Origin: Macrocybe gigantea
Taxonomy: Eukaryota; Basidiomycota; Agaricomycetes; Agaricales; Callistosporiaceae
Assembly (NCBI GenBank): GCA_011319805.1
Contig: SJRY01000270.1
Span: 310,001-374,000, forward strand
Length of the DNA: 64,000 bases
Direction of reading: 5' to 3'
Below, piece by piece: positions 36,525 to 48,124 of this stretch; the first letter of the stretch is position 1; each line of letters starts with the position of its first letter. The notes beneath the pieces were generated by a model that saw only the letters and a program-made list of their open reading frames with translations, ran no database searches and was not told the DNA's origin. Position numbers and translations under genes: made by a program.

Positions 36525-37200
36525 GTCATGCTGTGAATCTCAGGTCTGTAAGATTATTGGACGGCCAATGAAAGGCTTTGCGGGGTGTTTTGTTGGTGGA
36601 CCTTTGTAATTTAGGCATCGAGTCAGGGAAGGTCTGTCCTTGCAAGGTTTTATCCCATTGCTTTTGTTCTCTAGATGTGAAATCGAAAATGATAGCAGCA
36701 ACACGGTTAGAACGGAGTAGCTCGTGCAGAGGAAATGAGGGACAAAATAAACAACGGATGAAAGTACCAAGCCCTGATGCCCTGACGATGGTGATGTCTA
36801 AATTCTGGTCGATCCGAAGCAGTTCGCTGAGGAATAGCATAAGTATATCCGGATCCGTTCAATGCCGGGTAAGTGAGATCAGGCGACTCGAAGGTGGTCA
36901 AGAAGCGCTAGGCTAGAGAGTAAGCCCTCCTTTTCGGAACACCGGGTCTAAATCATCTCAGATTCGTTCATGTGCCTTCCTAGTCTCTCCTGAGATTCTA
37001 CAGGTATCGAGATTCGGAGGAAGTTAGATATAGCATAAATTGTCAAATAGAGCAGCAAGAACCGGAACGGAGCTAACCTTCTGTTGAAGATCTTGTCTTT
37101 TTCTATGGGCAGGAATTTTGTTGAACGCTCATAGTGCAAGCATAGCAGTGGTCGGAACAACCACAATGACACTGCTTGAGATGGCCGTAGATGTAGGCAT
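36525..37200 (-). pseudogene. Worn N-terminal fragment of the kinase-like family (copy D)
   Basis: The leftward reading shows a hydrophobic N-terminus (TAISSSVIVVVPTTAMLAL), a basic HRKRQDLQQK run before a GT donor, and then ESPDLTYPALNGSGYTYAIPQ, which align with SLGILTVAIATATAAS, RRKRQRIRQK and APDSSYPLSTGFSYALPTQ of copy A. Frames change repeatedly and there is an internal stop in the anchor exon. The kinase C-lobe is absent. It lies between the DUF6593-like gene and copy C. Confidence 0.5.
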
Positions 37201-37226
37201 AGTCAGCTAGTGTAGCGTTAGAGACG

Positions 37227-39110
37227 CTATGGCGAAGTTCGTAACAAACCTGAGGAGTTTGAAGCCGCCGAAACGTCTAACCAGGAACAGTGGGTCTTGA
37301 TGAAAAGGGAGTCCTGGGTGTAGTATACGAAACACGAATCCGACCATGAAAAATAGAGCCTATGGCAATGTAAATCAAAGGCAATGGCATAAAGGAGATC
37401 ACTGTGACGAAGACTACAAGGAATCCTCAACGTGAAAAACAGCACAAGGACCAGTTTTAACAATATCGCTGATTCACAATAGAAGGGGTAAGGAGTGACT
37501 CTGGGGGGATAGAACGAAGCACCTTCTCCAGTCTATCAAATGCCCGTTTGGCATCTGGTCGTTTGGTCGGATCATCATGTGTCATATCTTGCAAAATCTC
37601 CTCTATCGCCGGGATCGTGCTCTGGGTAATGTGAGGATGGGATGAGCGAGAGTGAGACCATATTATTGTTACTTACCGAGAAATCAGTGAAACTATATCC
37701 CAATTGCCACACGTCTAGTTTGAACGGATCGTACGGCTGATCAGAAGCTAATTCCGGAGCAGGCGGGCGCATATAAAGCTCGGGGTCTGTGAGCGAGCCT
37801 CAGAGTGGGACGCCTGTCGAGACACGCTGAGCTTCAGGACAATCGGGAGGAAATTCAACAGCAAATTCAAAGTCGATTAGATATACTCGGGGACAGGACG
37901 GTGAGATTTTCTGCGCCACGAGGGATGCCGGATGCCACTGCACTAACTTAGGAGATTTTCACGGAATACATCCTGTAAACACGTAATGATGATATGAACA
38001 TTAATTACCAGTCATCTATGGCTTGCAATACTTATGCGATGCGCGATATTCAAATTATGGATAAATACCAGGGCCTGGAATGAATAGCGAAGGCTAAGTG
38101 TCGAGCAGCATGTCAAAGCAAGGAAACTGACCTCCAATACTTGAGAAAGAAAGTCAACAATGTCTCCCACAGAGTTTTTTTGGCCAATATCCATATGCAA
38201 TGGATACTTCGGCGCCCACCCTTGGGAAGAGTCCGAAAATGATATCTTCGAAATGAAATTCGCAAAACATAGGAAGGACGTGGTTATTGCTGTATAAGCT
38301 GTTCTCACCTGTCGCAAGTTTCTTCAGTATCTTGTATTGCTCTCGGCCTTGGTCTCCAATAACAAGTACGCGGACAACGAGATCATGCCCTTCTCGTGTT
38401 CGTGCAATTCACGTCAGTGAATTCTGGCAGCTTTCCATTAGATGCAGACAAAAGAACAAGAGTGACTAAAGATATACGAGCCTGGTAACAGAAAATGCGA
38501 AGACATCCGACATTTCCTAGTCGATCTGGAATGGTCTGAGTGGGCAAGGCATAACTGAACCCAGTTGACAAGGGGTAGGATGAATCGGGAGAATTGAGAA
38601 CAGTTGCCCAATAATAGTTCCACAACTTTAGTTCTGCCTCACGGAAAACCCCTTCTAAATTATTCCATAGCTGCTCGAAAGCGTCCGTGGGGGGTCCGGG
38701 TTTCCGCCATTTACTAAGAGTGAAAGGAAGCTATTATCCAGAGATATGTCACCATCAAGGCTTACAGAATGAACAGTAAGTCATACCTTTTGGCGAATGC
38801 GCTGTTTTTCTCCGAACATTATGTTTCCGTACTGCCCATGATGCAACCGTGGCTGTTGCAACAGCAGCTGTGAGGATGCTGAGTGAGAGGGTCCTGGATG
38901 ATAGCATGGTAAGTTGGGTTGTTAGAATTGAAATCTTTGTGATTACCAGCAGCGATGAACTTGGATACGTTCGCCACAAACTTGCGGAGTTTCAAATTTG
39001 ACGGACTTCCGCCTGAGCGCAAGGTATGGTGGGCGTTGAATGTCATATGTTGACGGATTCTTCGAGACATTGAAAGTCGTTTAATGCTGCGAATGGTGGA
39101 GGCATGCTCA
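37227..39110 (-). pseudogene. Inverted near-duplicate of copy A, inactivated (copy C)
   Basis: The coding span runs from ATG 38907 to TAA 37457 and matches copy A at high nucleotide identity through exons, introns and flanks. Lesions relative to A are a two-base loss in the anchor exon, TGA for CGA at the start of exon 3 (LTRIA), an extra A in the run at about 38178-38184, a mutated donor (ATAAGT for GTAAGT) after IAHR, inserted bases after ENLL, and TGA at 37800-37802 where A has GGT. The YDPFKLDVWQLG block is still intact. Similarity continues 3' to about 37227 (matching 3378 of A) and 5' to about 39100 (matching about 1483). Confidence 0.8.
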
Positions 39111-39159
39111 AACAAAGATGCGGAGTTTGATGCACCAGTCAAGAGCGAAAAAGACAAAG

Positions 39160-39920
39160 GCGCCTGGTCGCTCTATTCACTTCGGGGCGACCAGCTAGCA
39201 ATTCTTTCCTAAACTACATCATTCAAATAAACCACCTGGATAGATACTGCACTATATACGTCTCCTATAACCCGTGGTCATTCAACGAAGTACAATGTAT
39301 AGCGCATGCTCAAGAGACGATTCTGCTGTGTGCCTTCAATGGATCAAGATGCAAATTTCATGGGGAAGTGGTTGCAATTGAGGCGAATGAAACTACCTTT
39401 CGGGCACCTCTGAAGTAAAGCAGACTTGGTTTTTTTATTCTCAAAGTCGGCCTGCCCGCCTGTGTCATTCGTTCGCGTCCCTAGTGCGTCCTTTTTGTCG
39501 TCATTATGTCGTGCTATAGCTTGGGAGAAGCTACACAAAAGAGGATCCCAAAGACTAAGAGTTACCAGGACTGGTCCCTCCCCGCACCTCATCGCAGTGC
39601 GAATCAGACGCCCCACTGTTCACGACCTGCTCAGGGGAACCTCATGCTGTTCTTGTGTCATTCTGGTGAGATTGCTGCATGTTTACGCCTTGCCATTACT
39701 TTTACTAGATAAGAGTCTCGTCGTCGGTAGTTGGAGCCATTCACCCCCGCCCTTCGATCGTTTTCCCTCTCGTTCACTCTTCTTCAGTCCTAATCGTCCC
39801 TCCTTCATTCTGTTCATACCTCGCTGCATCACCATTCGCTGCTTCGCTTAGGGTTAACCAAGGACCGTCTAAGTGAGCAGCGGAGGTCTTCGATCATGCA
39901 TGGGCCGTAGTTGGGAGGGA
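39160..39920. other. Region without recognised genes
   Basis: A 141-codon plus frame at 39426-39851 is a run through pyrimidine-rich sequence (about 39690-39850) and shows no domain. Confidence 0.4.
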
Positions 39921-39926
39921 AATGCT

Positions 39927-40596
39927 TTAATGTGCGGTTCTGGATTTCTGAGCTGAGCGGTGGCCATGAGTGGCAGGTCTGCCCCGGTTGTGGCCCTGAC
40001 TGGTTCGACTTTGTGGGTTGAGGATATAATTGAGATCCATCTTCCGCTCAGGAGATTTAGATGACGACTTCTTGGTTCCTCCAGCCGTCTCCTGCAGTTT
40101 AACCTTGATGAAAAAGCACCAGCCCATTGTTTGCGCGGCTTGGGAATTACTGGACGGATAGATGCATTGGTTACTGCCATCGGGCCGGAAGCCCACCGCG
40201 AGCTGCAAACCGTCTGAGAGGCGGGAATAGTTCTTGCCCACGCAAGACCTCTCCGCAACAAGCGTCGTGGGTCTGTAAACGGCAAGGCCTTGAGGATGTG
40301 GCCCACATCTGGCAAGGACAATGTTTGTCAGTAACGAATGTCCATGTGCTTCGAGTATACGAGTAAACGTACATCGGGGCCAGCTGGCCGTTGCGGAACT
40401 TTTCCACCAGCTTGGGCTGCTCACCGGCGCTTCCGACATGCATGTAAGGCGTTCCGGGGAAGGCTTCCACCGTCCTCGATTCGGCGGTACCGTACCGCGC
40501 GACAAGTCGGGAATCTGACCCCGCTGCTAGAGGTAACGAAAAGCAAGTCAAGGGAACGAGCCCAATGACGTAGAGTGCGTTGCCCAGCAATCGCAT
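39927..40596 (-). CDS. Putative secreted protein, unknown family
   Basis: From ATG 40596 leftward the first exon encodes a good signal peptide (LLGNALYVIGLVPLTCFSLPLAAG) and about 50 more residues ending NGQLAPMY before a GTTTAC donor at about 40371. The best downstream exon reads RPTTLVAERSCVGKNYSRLSDGLQ, FRPDGSNQCIYPSSNSQAAQ and MGWCFFIKVKL, with Cys and aromatic content of a secreted domain, and a hydrophilic tail to 39927. I could not make the exon junction keep frame with certainty. No family recognised. Confidence 0.4.
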
Positions 40597-41170
40597 GTTG
40601 TGGAGACTTGTTTGACTAGAAAAGTTCTGTTGAGGAAGACCAGCTTCTGGGGACTCGCCATCCTCAGGATAGAGAAAATTTATAACGAAAGGCCGACACA
40701 GATGATCGGTCAGGATCAAGGAGATCCTTGCTACGTTGGTCTTGGATCAGTCGAAGGGCAAAGGCAATGCGTTCTCCGTAAGTCGCGCATTATTTTTCTT
40801 TGAGTACATTGGGAGATGCAAGGATCAAGAGAGTCCACGAACACGAAAATTCCTAACATGAACGTTGAGGGGTTGCTATCTTCGGCTGATAGCAACGGGC
40901 ACTACTGGCACCAACGAGCAACTAGGCATCTAAAAACACTGCTTGCTGTCGAATGATCAACTCGGGCAAGACTATAGCATGATGTCGAGACGATGAGCGT
41001 ATTTTGATGATCGAAGCTGTGTAGCATTGTGACAAGACTATAAATAACGCCTGATACCCGTGACTAGTCTGAGTTGGCAAAAAATTCGACCTAGTGCGAT
41101 TGAAAGATCAATTGCTCATCTCCAATCAAGTGATAAATACGAGTAGACAATTCACCAGAGCCAGAGGATA
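40597..41170. other. Intergenic region
   Basis: No gene recognised. It lies between the end of RRP46 and the start of the leftward putative secreted gene. Confidence 0.4.
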
Positions 41171-42115
41171 TTAGATTTCCATCTTGTTGTCATCGGCATC
41201 ACTAAAAGCTCGGACCTCGTCTCTTTTCTGCTTATTGTCATCGGACTCAGGCGTTTTGATTTTCGCCGGAAAGGTGGAGCGATCAGGAGGGTTAAGCATG
41301 GCATCGATGCTCTTTTTCATGGCTTCGTAGATAACGCGCACAGCTTGCTGAGCAAGATGTTGGGCATCGCTAGACAGTTTTTCGTCGAACGGCACAGCCG
41401 CGGCAGAAGCGGATCGGATGGATCTCCAATTCGTCCAAACGCAATGGCTACTCATGCCTTCAATCCCGATGTCACTTGCAAACAGAAACGCAAAACAACC
41501 TGATGCCGAGAGTAATCTAGGATCGTCCTCGTGCTCATCAGGATCGACGATGAGAGAATCGTCATCGCTTCTCCGACCGACAGCAACGGCACAAACTACA
41601 CCCCTCATGGGGAGTGACCCAGCGTTGAGCAGCGAAAGCGTGCTGGCGTTGATCATAGCTGCAAGGACCGGGTCCGTCCAGCCGCCGTGATACCTGGAAC
41701 CGTATATGGGGACTAAGGCTTGCACGACGAGTTGTACAAGAGTTCGTGGATTGTTGGAAAGCATCAGAGATGGCGTGAGCAGCGTGCGAATTGTTGCTGC
41801 GAGGGCTTTCGATTCCGTCCCAGAGATGTGGGAGAGCGGTCGGACAAGAACTTCAAATGTTGCGTGCGACGGATTTTCCAAAGACAGTCTGACATCGATA
41901 GGACCCGAGACTGAACATAACGCGCTTGGTCCCCTCAGTCCTAGCGCCGCGGATGATTTCGGTTTGATGACTTCTGCTGAGATGAAGGAAAACTGTGCAG
42001 ATCCATCGACACGCGCCAGACCGGGAAATGAGATGCTGGACGTGCGCGCCTGAGTGTCGTGGCGACCGTCATGACGCCGCCGATGAGGATGATGGAGTTC
42101 CAGGTAAGAGGACAT
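41171..42115 (-). CDS. RRP46: Exosome complex component RRP46 (RNase PH fold)
   Basis: A single exon encodes 314 residues. The core has GLARVDGSAQFSF, LCSVSGPIDVRLSLENPSHA, FEVLVRPLSHISGTESKAL, TLVQLVVQALVPIYGSRYHGG, LAAMINASTLSLLNAGSLPMRGVVCAVAVG and a C-terminal LAQQAVRVIYEAMKKSI. The VSGPIDVR and INA...L.AG.PM strands are hallmarks of the RNase PH fold, and this set is that of RRP46/EXOSC5, a ring subunit of the exosome that processes and degrades RNA in nucleus and cytosol. The subunit is normally inactive by itself. The acidic and basic tail after about residue 285 looks disordered. It is divergently transcribed from the Argonaute gene across 324 bases. Confidence 0.85.
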   Translation of the reverse strand: MSSYLELHHPHRRRHDGRHDTQARTSSISFPGLARVDGSAQFSFISAEVIKPKSSAALGLRGPSALCSVSGPIDVRLSLENPSHATFEVLVRPLSHISGTESKALAATIRTLLTPSLMLSNNPRTLVQLVVQALVPIYGSRYHGGWTDPVLAAMINASTLSLLNAGSLPMRGVVCAVAVGRRSDDDSLIVDPDEHEDDPRLLSASGCFAFLFASDIGIEGMSSHCVWTNWRSIRSASAAAVPFDEKLSSDAQHLAQQAVRVIYEAMKKSIDAMLNPPDRSTFPAKIKTPESDDNKQKRDEVRAFSDADDNKMEI

Positions 42116-42439
42116 CAGCGGTGGTCGTCACCGTTGTTGACGGAGATTCTGTACTGGTGCTGTAGTGGGCTAGACAAAGAAGGCCAAACTCTGACACATT
42201 GCCACATTTGAAATTCCAATTTTCCGTCATACGAGCTGGCCAAGGCGATGAGCTTGCTGCTCTTGTGCTGTATTTTGTTTCATTTTTTCAAAATTACAAC
42301 AAGTTCCAAAGCGCTGTTACTTAGATATCCACGTACATCGAGAGCCACGATGTGTCGCGTGACTGCCGGCCATGGCCGAGCCCCAATATAAATGTTGCAG
42401 CACTAACGTTTCGCACGTTACCACTGACTCACGTTGACG
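42116..42439. promoter_or_regulatory. Shared divergent promoter, RRP46 / Argonaute
   Basis: The 324 bases between the two opposed starts must hold both promoters. A T-rich stretch lies at 42267-42300. I see no clear TATA box on either side. Confidence 0.5.
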
Positions 42440-45400
42440 ATGCAGCCAACTTCTACTGAGCCTACACGTACTGCAGCTTCTAGGGGCCGTTCTCGCAAGC
42501 AAAAGCAGAAAGTCCGCAAGCCTGGCCCCCAGGCTGCCGCAGTTCGCGAAGGAGCAGTCGGAGAGGCTTCGAGCCTCCCACTCGCTCGTAGGTCTGATCA
42601 GAGCATTTTCGGGCAAAACATTAATTTCTTGAATTTAAAGAACCCCCCAAGTCGCGTTCTATTGGTGTACCGCGCCCAAGTTATGGAAAGGCCGGTTCAC
42701 CATTGCCAATTGCAATAAATGCATTCAAATTGAATGTTCAAACACGAGTCTATCATCAATACGAAGGTTGGCAGCCTTTTCAATGCAGTGACATGTAGCT
42801 GCGTATTAATGTTGCCCGGCTTTATCCATAGTTTGTGAGTGGCGAGCTCCGAATAGTTTCCAAGGCGGTAGATTTTCTCATTTGAAATGCAGCCATCATA
42901 CCGGCTGGACCGAGGTCTTTGATGTTCAAAGTCTTCAAGGAACTTCAAGTGCTCCATCAAGACATATTCAACCATGTCGTTCACGATGGGAAGAAGTTCT
43001 TATTTGCCCCCAATGAACTGCCTTTGGAGAATGATTCTGCCGAGGTGCGCCTCTCTGAACGCGGTTTAAGATTCCGCTTGATTTTTTTTTATAAGTTTGA
43101 CGTGCGACTCGTGGACGAGTACACGGACGGTACAGAGGCCAGTGCCCGGTACAAAAGTTATAAATTGAAGATCACTAAACTCCGGACTATCGATCTAAGG
43201 TCTCGCCTTGCTCTCAAATGCGTTTAAATAACGGCTGATGGTTTCACTACTAGTTTTTTGCACCAACACTGCCAAGGATCATATCCTTACGATGAAGTAG
43301 TCGCGACTGGAAATATGGCAAGTCTTGCTTATCACCATTGCATACTGACCGGATTATCTTATCCCGCTGATAAAGGGACTCAATATACTTGTCAAGATGG
43401 AAGCCATCTCGCAGAACAGGCCGTTCAACGCCCGTTCTTTTTTCACGGACGCCGGCAAGCAATCCATCGGAAACGGTCTAGAGCTTTGGCGGGGCTACAT
43501 TCTTTCCGTTAGGATGGCGACAGGAAAAATTCTTCTCAATGTTGACATCTCCACCGGACTGATGTTCCAACCCGGACCCCTAATTGACGTCTGTCTGTTA
43601 TGCATGGGCGCAAAAAATGTTACGGCGCTTGAGCACCCCAAGCGAGGAGCACTCAACAGGCTGATTGGAGCGCAAGTCACGTTGACATACAAGAAAAAAG
43701 TCAGGACGATCAAAGGCTTTACATCAAAGAGTGCCAAAGAGCAGACATTCCGGATTTCCAGTGGCAAGACGATGACCGTCGAGGCCTACTACAAGGAAGC
43801 CAACTTGTCCTTGTCTTACGCCAACATTATTTGCGTCGAGGTGAGTTTGAACGTTGTCAGATTGACCATTGCTGATACTACCGTGGCTTCAGTTGGGCAC
43901 CAACGTCTATGTACCGCTCGAATTTTGTACTGTGATGCCAGGAACACTGGCGAGAAACCAATTCCCAGAAGACAAGATCGCGGAAATAACGAAGTTCGCG
44001 TCTCTTCGCCCCAGGCGCGCTTTGAAGAGATTAGGAAAGGCATGGAAGTGAGTAACAGTTACGTCATGCATTGTTTCAGCTTTATTCATGCCGCAAGTAG
44101 ATGATGTCTTATGGGCAATCCGACCACCTTCGGGCATTTGGCGTCGACATCGAGGCCGATGGCGAAAATTTCCTCAATACTTCGGCCCGGCGTATCGATC
44201 CTCCTGCTCTGATCTATGGCGAATCTCAGACTATTCGGAATATAGTATGCGTCTGTCTATTTTGCCCGTTGTTTCATATTCCTCACATTGCATTTTAGAA
44301 GGATGGTTCTTGGAATATGTCAATCATGTTTTCCCTTCCCTGGGTGCATCCGACTAACGATCTTGATTTCACAGGAGGGACAAGAAATTCTTCCGGCCCG
44401 CTAACGTCGCGCGCTGGCTCATCCTGAATTACGACCCGAGAACAAAACAGGTCGTCCTTGAACGTCTCCGAGATGGCTTAGCTGAGGCCTGTGAAAACGC
44501 CGGTATGTATTGAGCGCCGTTCTTAGCCTTCTGCCATTCATATTCGTCATTCGTCCCAGGCATGGGTATAAACAAGCAGGATGCCCTAATACTGCCCTCG
44601 TTGAATGGGCAGGGCAATATTTTCGAGGTTCGTGATCCAATAACATTACACAAACCCACTTCACAATAGCATTCGTCAATGCAGCAACTACGAGATGCCA
44701 GAAGTCAATGTGTCCAGCATTACGACAGTCAACCTGACATCATCATCATTGTCGTTCCCGAGCATGGTAATGACATATACAACAAAATTAAGCAGTACGT
44801 TTCCTGCTTGTGATCCTCGCGTTGATCCTAAGGTCTTGCTTTCAGCTACGGTGATGTCCTGGTGGGTTGAAGTGCTCTAATCTTGTCTGGCACATGACGA
44901 TTTAGAAATTTAGGCCGGTGTTCCGACGCAATGTGTCAAGGGTTCACGGGTCTTCAAAGCGAACAAACAGTATTGGGCTAACGTTGCTATGAAGTATGTC
45001 TAGCTCTGATCTTCAAGCTCATCCACCGGCTTGACTGCATGTCCTCGCTGCCAGAATCAATGTCAAATTGGGTGGAATAAATGTGATTCCTGACTCACGC
45101 GGCGTCGAGAAGCTGGACCCCAACCTACCTACCATTGTGCTCGGTACGAACATTTACTATCGGCATGATACTACGTCAGGCTTTACCTTTGACGCTACCA
45201 TTAGGCGCCGATGTGATAGATCCGCCTCCCGGCGTTCATGACCAGCCATCATTCACGGCTCTTGTTTCGAGCTTGGATTCCAACTTGGTCAAGTATACTG
45301 CAACTACACGCGTCCAGCCTACTAGGACTCAGATCATTGAAACATGTACTTGATGACCAAGGTGTGCCCTCCTCACGGCTTGCATCGGATACGATCTGAT

Positions 45401-46454
45401 GAAAATATCAGAATGCATTAATGAAATATATGGACTATCGTCGTGACACAGAGAAGAAGAATGACATTAAGCCGAAGCGCATCATCTTTTATCGAGGTAA
45501 GCTAGGGATAACTTCACTTCATAGTACATTGCTGAAATTTCCTGCAGACGGTGTTTCAGAGGCAGAGTATATTCAAGTCCGCGACAAAGGTATGTCGGGA
45601 AGCCCGTCATTATTGCATGGTGCTAAAATGCATTCTTGCGCAGAGTTGCCTCAGCTGTACAGTTCGTACTTTCGAACGGTCTTGCTATCATGATACTCAA
45701 TTTCCGAGCTTAGGAGCATGCTTAGACTTGAAGATCGAAGCCAAAATCACTCTCATTGTCGTGGGGAAGAGGCATCATTACCGCTTTAAACCAGAGAAGA
45801 AGGGTGACGAAGATCGAAGCGGAAATTGTCCTGCCGGGACCGTTGTAGATACTGATATTACGCATCCCACTGACTTCGATTTCTATCTGCAAAGCCATGG
45901 CGGTATCTTGGGGACCAGCAGGCCTGTCCACTATTATGTGAGTCCTGTCCAACGTTAATACCATGACCGCTTTTTGATACCATCGTATCAGGTGATACAT
46001 GATGTTCGTTAGCTGTTTACTTTTATCCATCGTCCGCTAACTCGAGATATTCGCCGTTAGGATAATGAATTCGAGTGAGTAGTCTTATCACCGATCTATC
46101 TTCGGAGGTATTGAATACTGTTTAGTGCCGATTCTCTTCAATCATTCTCCTATGCCATGTGTCACATCCATGCCAGGGCAACGCGTTCGGTTTCCATTCC
46201 GGCCCCCGTTTACTGTAAGCCCACTCCTAGGTCGATAAATTGTGGTCTAAACATCCATAGACGCCGACATTGTTTGCGCACGCGCTAAGCATCACTACGC
46301 GCCTGGATCTAACGCTCTGTCTGAACCGAGCGTGAAAGGAAAAGGAAAGGGAAAAGCGGACTTGGGTGTGTTTGAGAAGGAATTTTTACCCCTTGCCAAG
46401 GCGCAAGAAGGCAGGATGTATTTCATGGTACGTCATCGTAAAAAAAATGACTAG
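42440..46454 (+). CDS. Argonaute (N, PAZ, MID and PIWI domains)
   Basis: Nearly twenty exons. N domain: a basic start ([14 protein letters not shown]), [37 protein letters not shown]. Linker and [227 protein letters not shown] and a final MYFM. Catalytic Asp 1 (GADV) and Asp 2 (YRDG) are present; position 4 is Asp (YYAD), and the usual Glu finger reads Gln (RTQII). It should bind small RNAs for gene silencing. Frame breaks at 44009-44012 (a C-run one base short) and about 45350 interrupt an otherwise collinear protein. MYFM may be followed by VRHRKKND or a last intron. Confidence 0.9.
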
Positions 46455-46642
46455 GGCTGCGATTCGACAGACATTAACATCTGCGGTAGTGAATCTTGCT
46501 GCAGGCCTGTTGTTATGTAGTTCTTAAGTCTGGACGATTTGTATGCGTTTGAATGCAACTTAGCTGTGCTTGTTGACGTCAGATTATCACAATAAACTGA
46601 ATCAGAAAGATTCCACGAGCAGCTGGGTTGCCACCCGCACTC

Positions 46643-47262
46643 ATGTCTTCCGAAGATTTTGCCTCCAAAGCCTGGCTCAAGGAACACTTTACAAGAATCT
46701 TCGAATCCGCATCGTCCACCGATGAAGCTACGTTGAAAGCTGCCTGTGAATCGACTTTCTCGTCAACGGCCGAGATCATCTCCAATCATCGAGCTGTCCC
46801 TTATGAGAATTTGGTAGAAACTATACAGAATCGCACCTTCTCAGCGACGAGGGCATCGCTAGAGTGGAAAGAAGCATTCGAAGTTCCCGCTGCTGGGCAT
46901 TCGGATCCTGGAGTTCGTCCGATCGTTCCCTAAGATCGCTAATATTTTAACCATCTGTTCACCGCACTATCGACCAGGCCGCAATTGTCGCGGGCTGCTT
47001 CGTTGTCACGCGCTCTTTGAAGTTCAGAATACGTGTCGGCCCTGCTCAGACAACGACAACATACGTCTTCAGTGCCAAGTGAGTAAACGGTCGACGTCTG
47101 CTTCGGTTCTTGGGCCGAGACTAACGACTCCAACAACGCAGAATCGCTCAAGACCCGAATGCGCAAGGCGAAGATAAGCGACGCATCGTTCATCTCTTCT
47201 TCACAACCCTCGACGAATCGGTGCCTATCAATCTCGGAAACGTACCCGCCAATTCGTCGTAG
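46643..47262 (+). CDS. Small conserved basidiomycete protein, function unknown
   Basis: Three exons (46643-46912, 46978-47078, 47142-47262) give 163 residues. The N-terminal half is helical (LKEHFTRIFESASSTDEATL, YENLVETIQNRTFSATRASLEW), the second half is beta-rich (AAIVAGCFVVTRSLKFRIRVG, TTYVFSAKIAQDPN, RRIVHLFFTTL). The alternation suggests an NTF2-like cone fold, but no catalytic residues are recognisable. It follows the Argonaute by about 190 bases on the same strand. Confidence 0.7.
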
Positions 47263-48124
47263 GGTATTTTAATTTCGTGCATAGGCGCAGGATTCTGGCG
47301 ATGTTACATTCACTAAAGGTTGATTTGGTGCCCAGGACTAGTCTAGTATCAGTCAACGGAGCTTGTCTTTCTACGACTCCTAAGCCCGCTGCCGTTGGGA
47401 ATCGGCTTTCGCCGACGACACCTTACACCTTACACCTCGCATTATCGTCCATCAGATGGAAAAAAAATGAGCATCGACACCTCGACAGCCCTCACATGTC
47501 ATTTCTGATATTTTCCCAGTACTCAATTGTCATCAATACATGAGGTGCTGCACAGGTCGCAGGGGCCAACGATGTGGGTGTGGCCGAACTTACAAGGACT
47601 CACGCTAGTACTCAATCTTCCAATGATTTCGCATTTTCCCTGGCAGATAGAAAGGACTGTATTCATTCTGAGGCAATCATCAGCTTTTTGATCTGAAATC
47701 AACATCAACGTCAAACATTCCGAATTCTCTGCAAGACTCGGCCAGACCTGCAACCTGGACGCTCGTGGTGGGAACGGTTTTACCATTGCTAGCACCTAGG
47801 CCGAGACGCATTCCATCCAGATTGAAGGTAAACGGAACTTGAAATCATCAAAAGCTCATGTTGTTTTGCCTTTAGCACCGATTGCCAATACTGTATCAGT
47901 GTTGGTTTTATAACCGTTTCCAACTATTGATTCTTATTTGCTCTGCAAGAGTCCTTCGAACCATCCATGTCTCCGCACATCCGGAGAGCCACAGTCTGTC
48001 TATAGCTTATGAATCTACTCGGCGGGTTCTACCAGAAGTGCTGGTGTTCCTGACAGCTCGGAATTCACAGACTCAGGCGCCGTAGAGGTGATATCCTACT
48101 TCATTTTCCTTCACTGTTAGCACG
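47263..48124. other. Intergenic region before the laccase
   Basis: No gene recognised; it should contain the promoter of the decayed laccase. Confidence 0.4.

Noticed and set aside
39426..39851. 141-codon frame in pyrimidine-rich DNA
   Set aside because: Composition (Ser, Pro, Phe, Leu) follows from the CT-rich strand; no domain or signal peptide.
45890..45945. Loss of the catalytic His of Argonaute in HYYV (usually HYHV)
   Set aside because: Counting from the C-terminus of human AGO2 from memory, catalytic His807 maps to the YYAH segment, not to HYHV. The change relevant to catalysis is YYAD.
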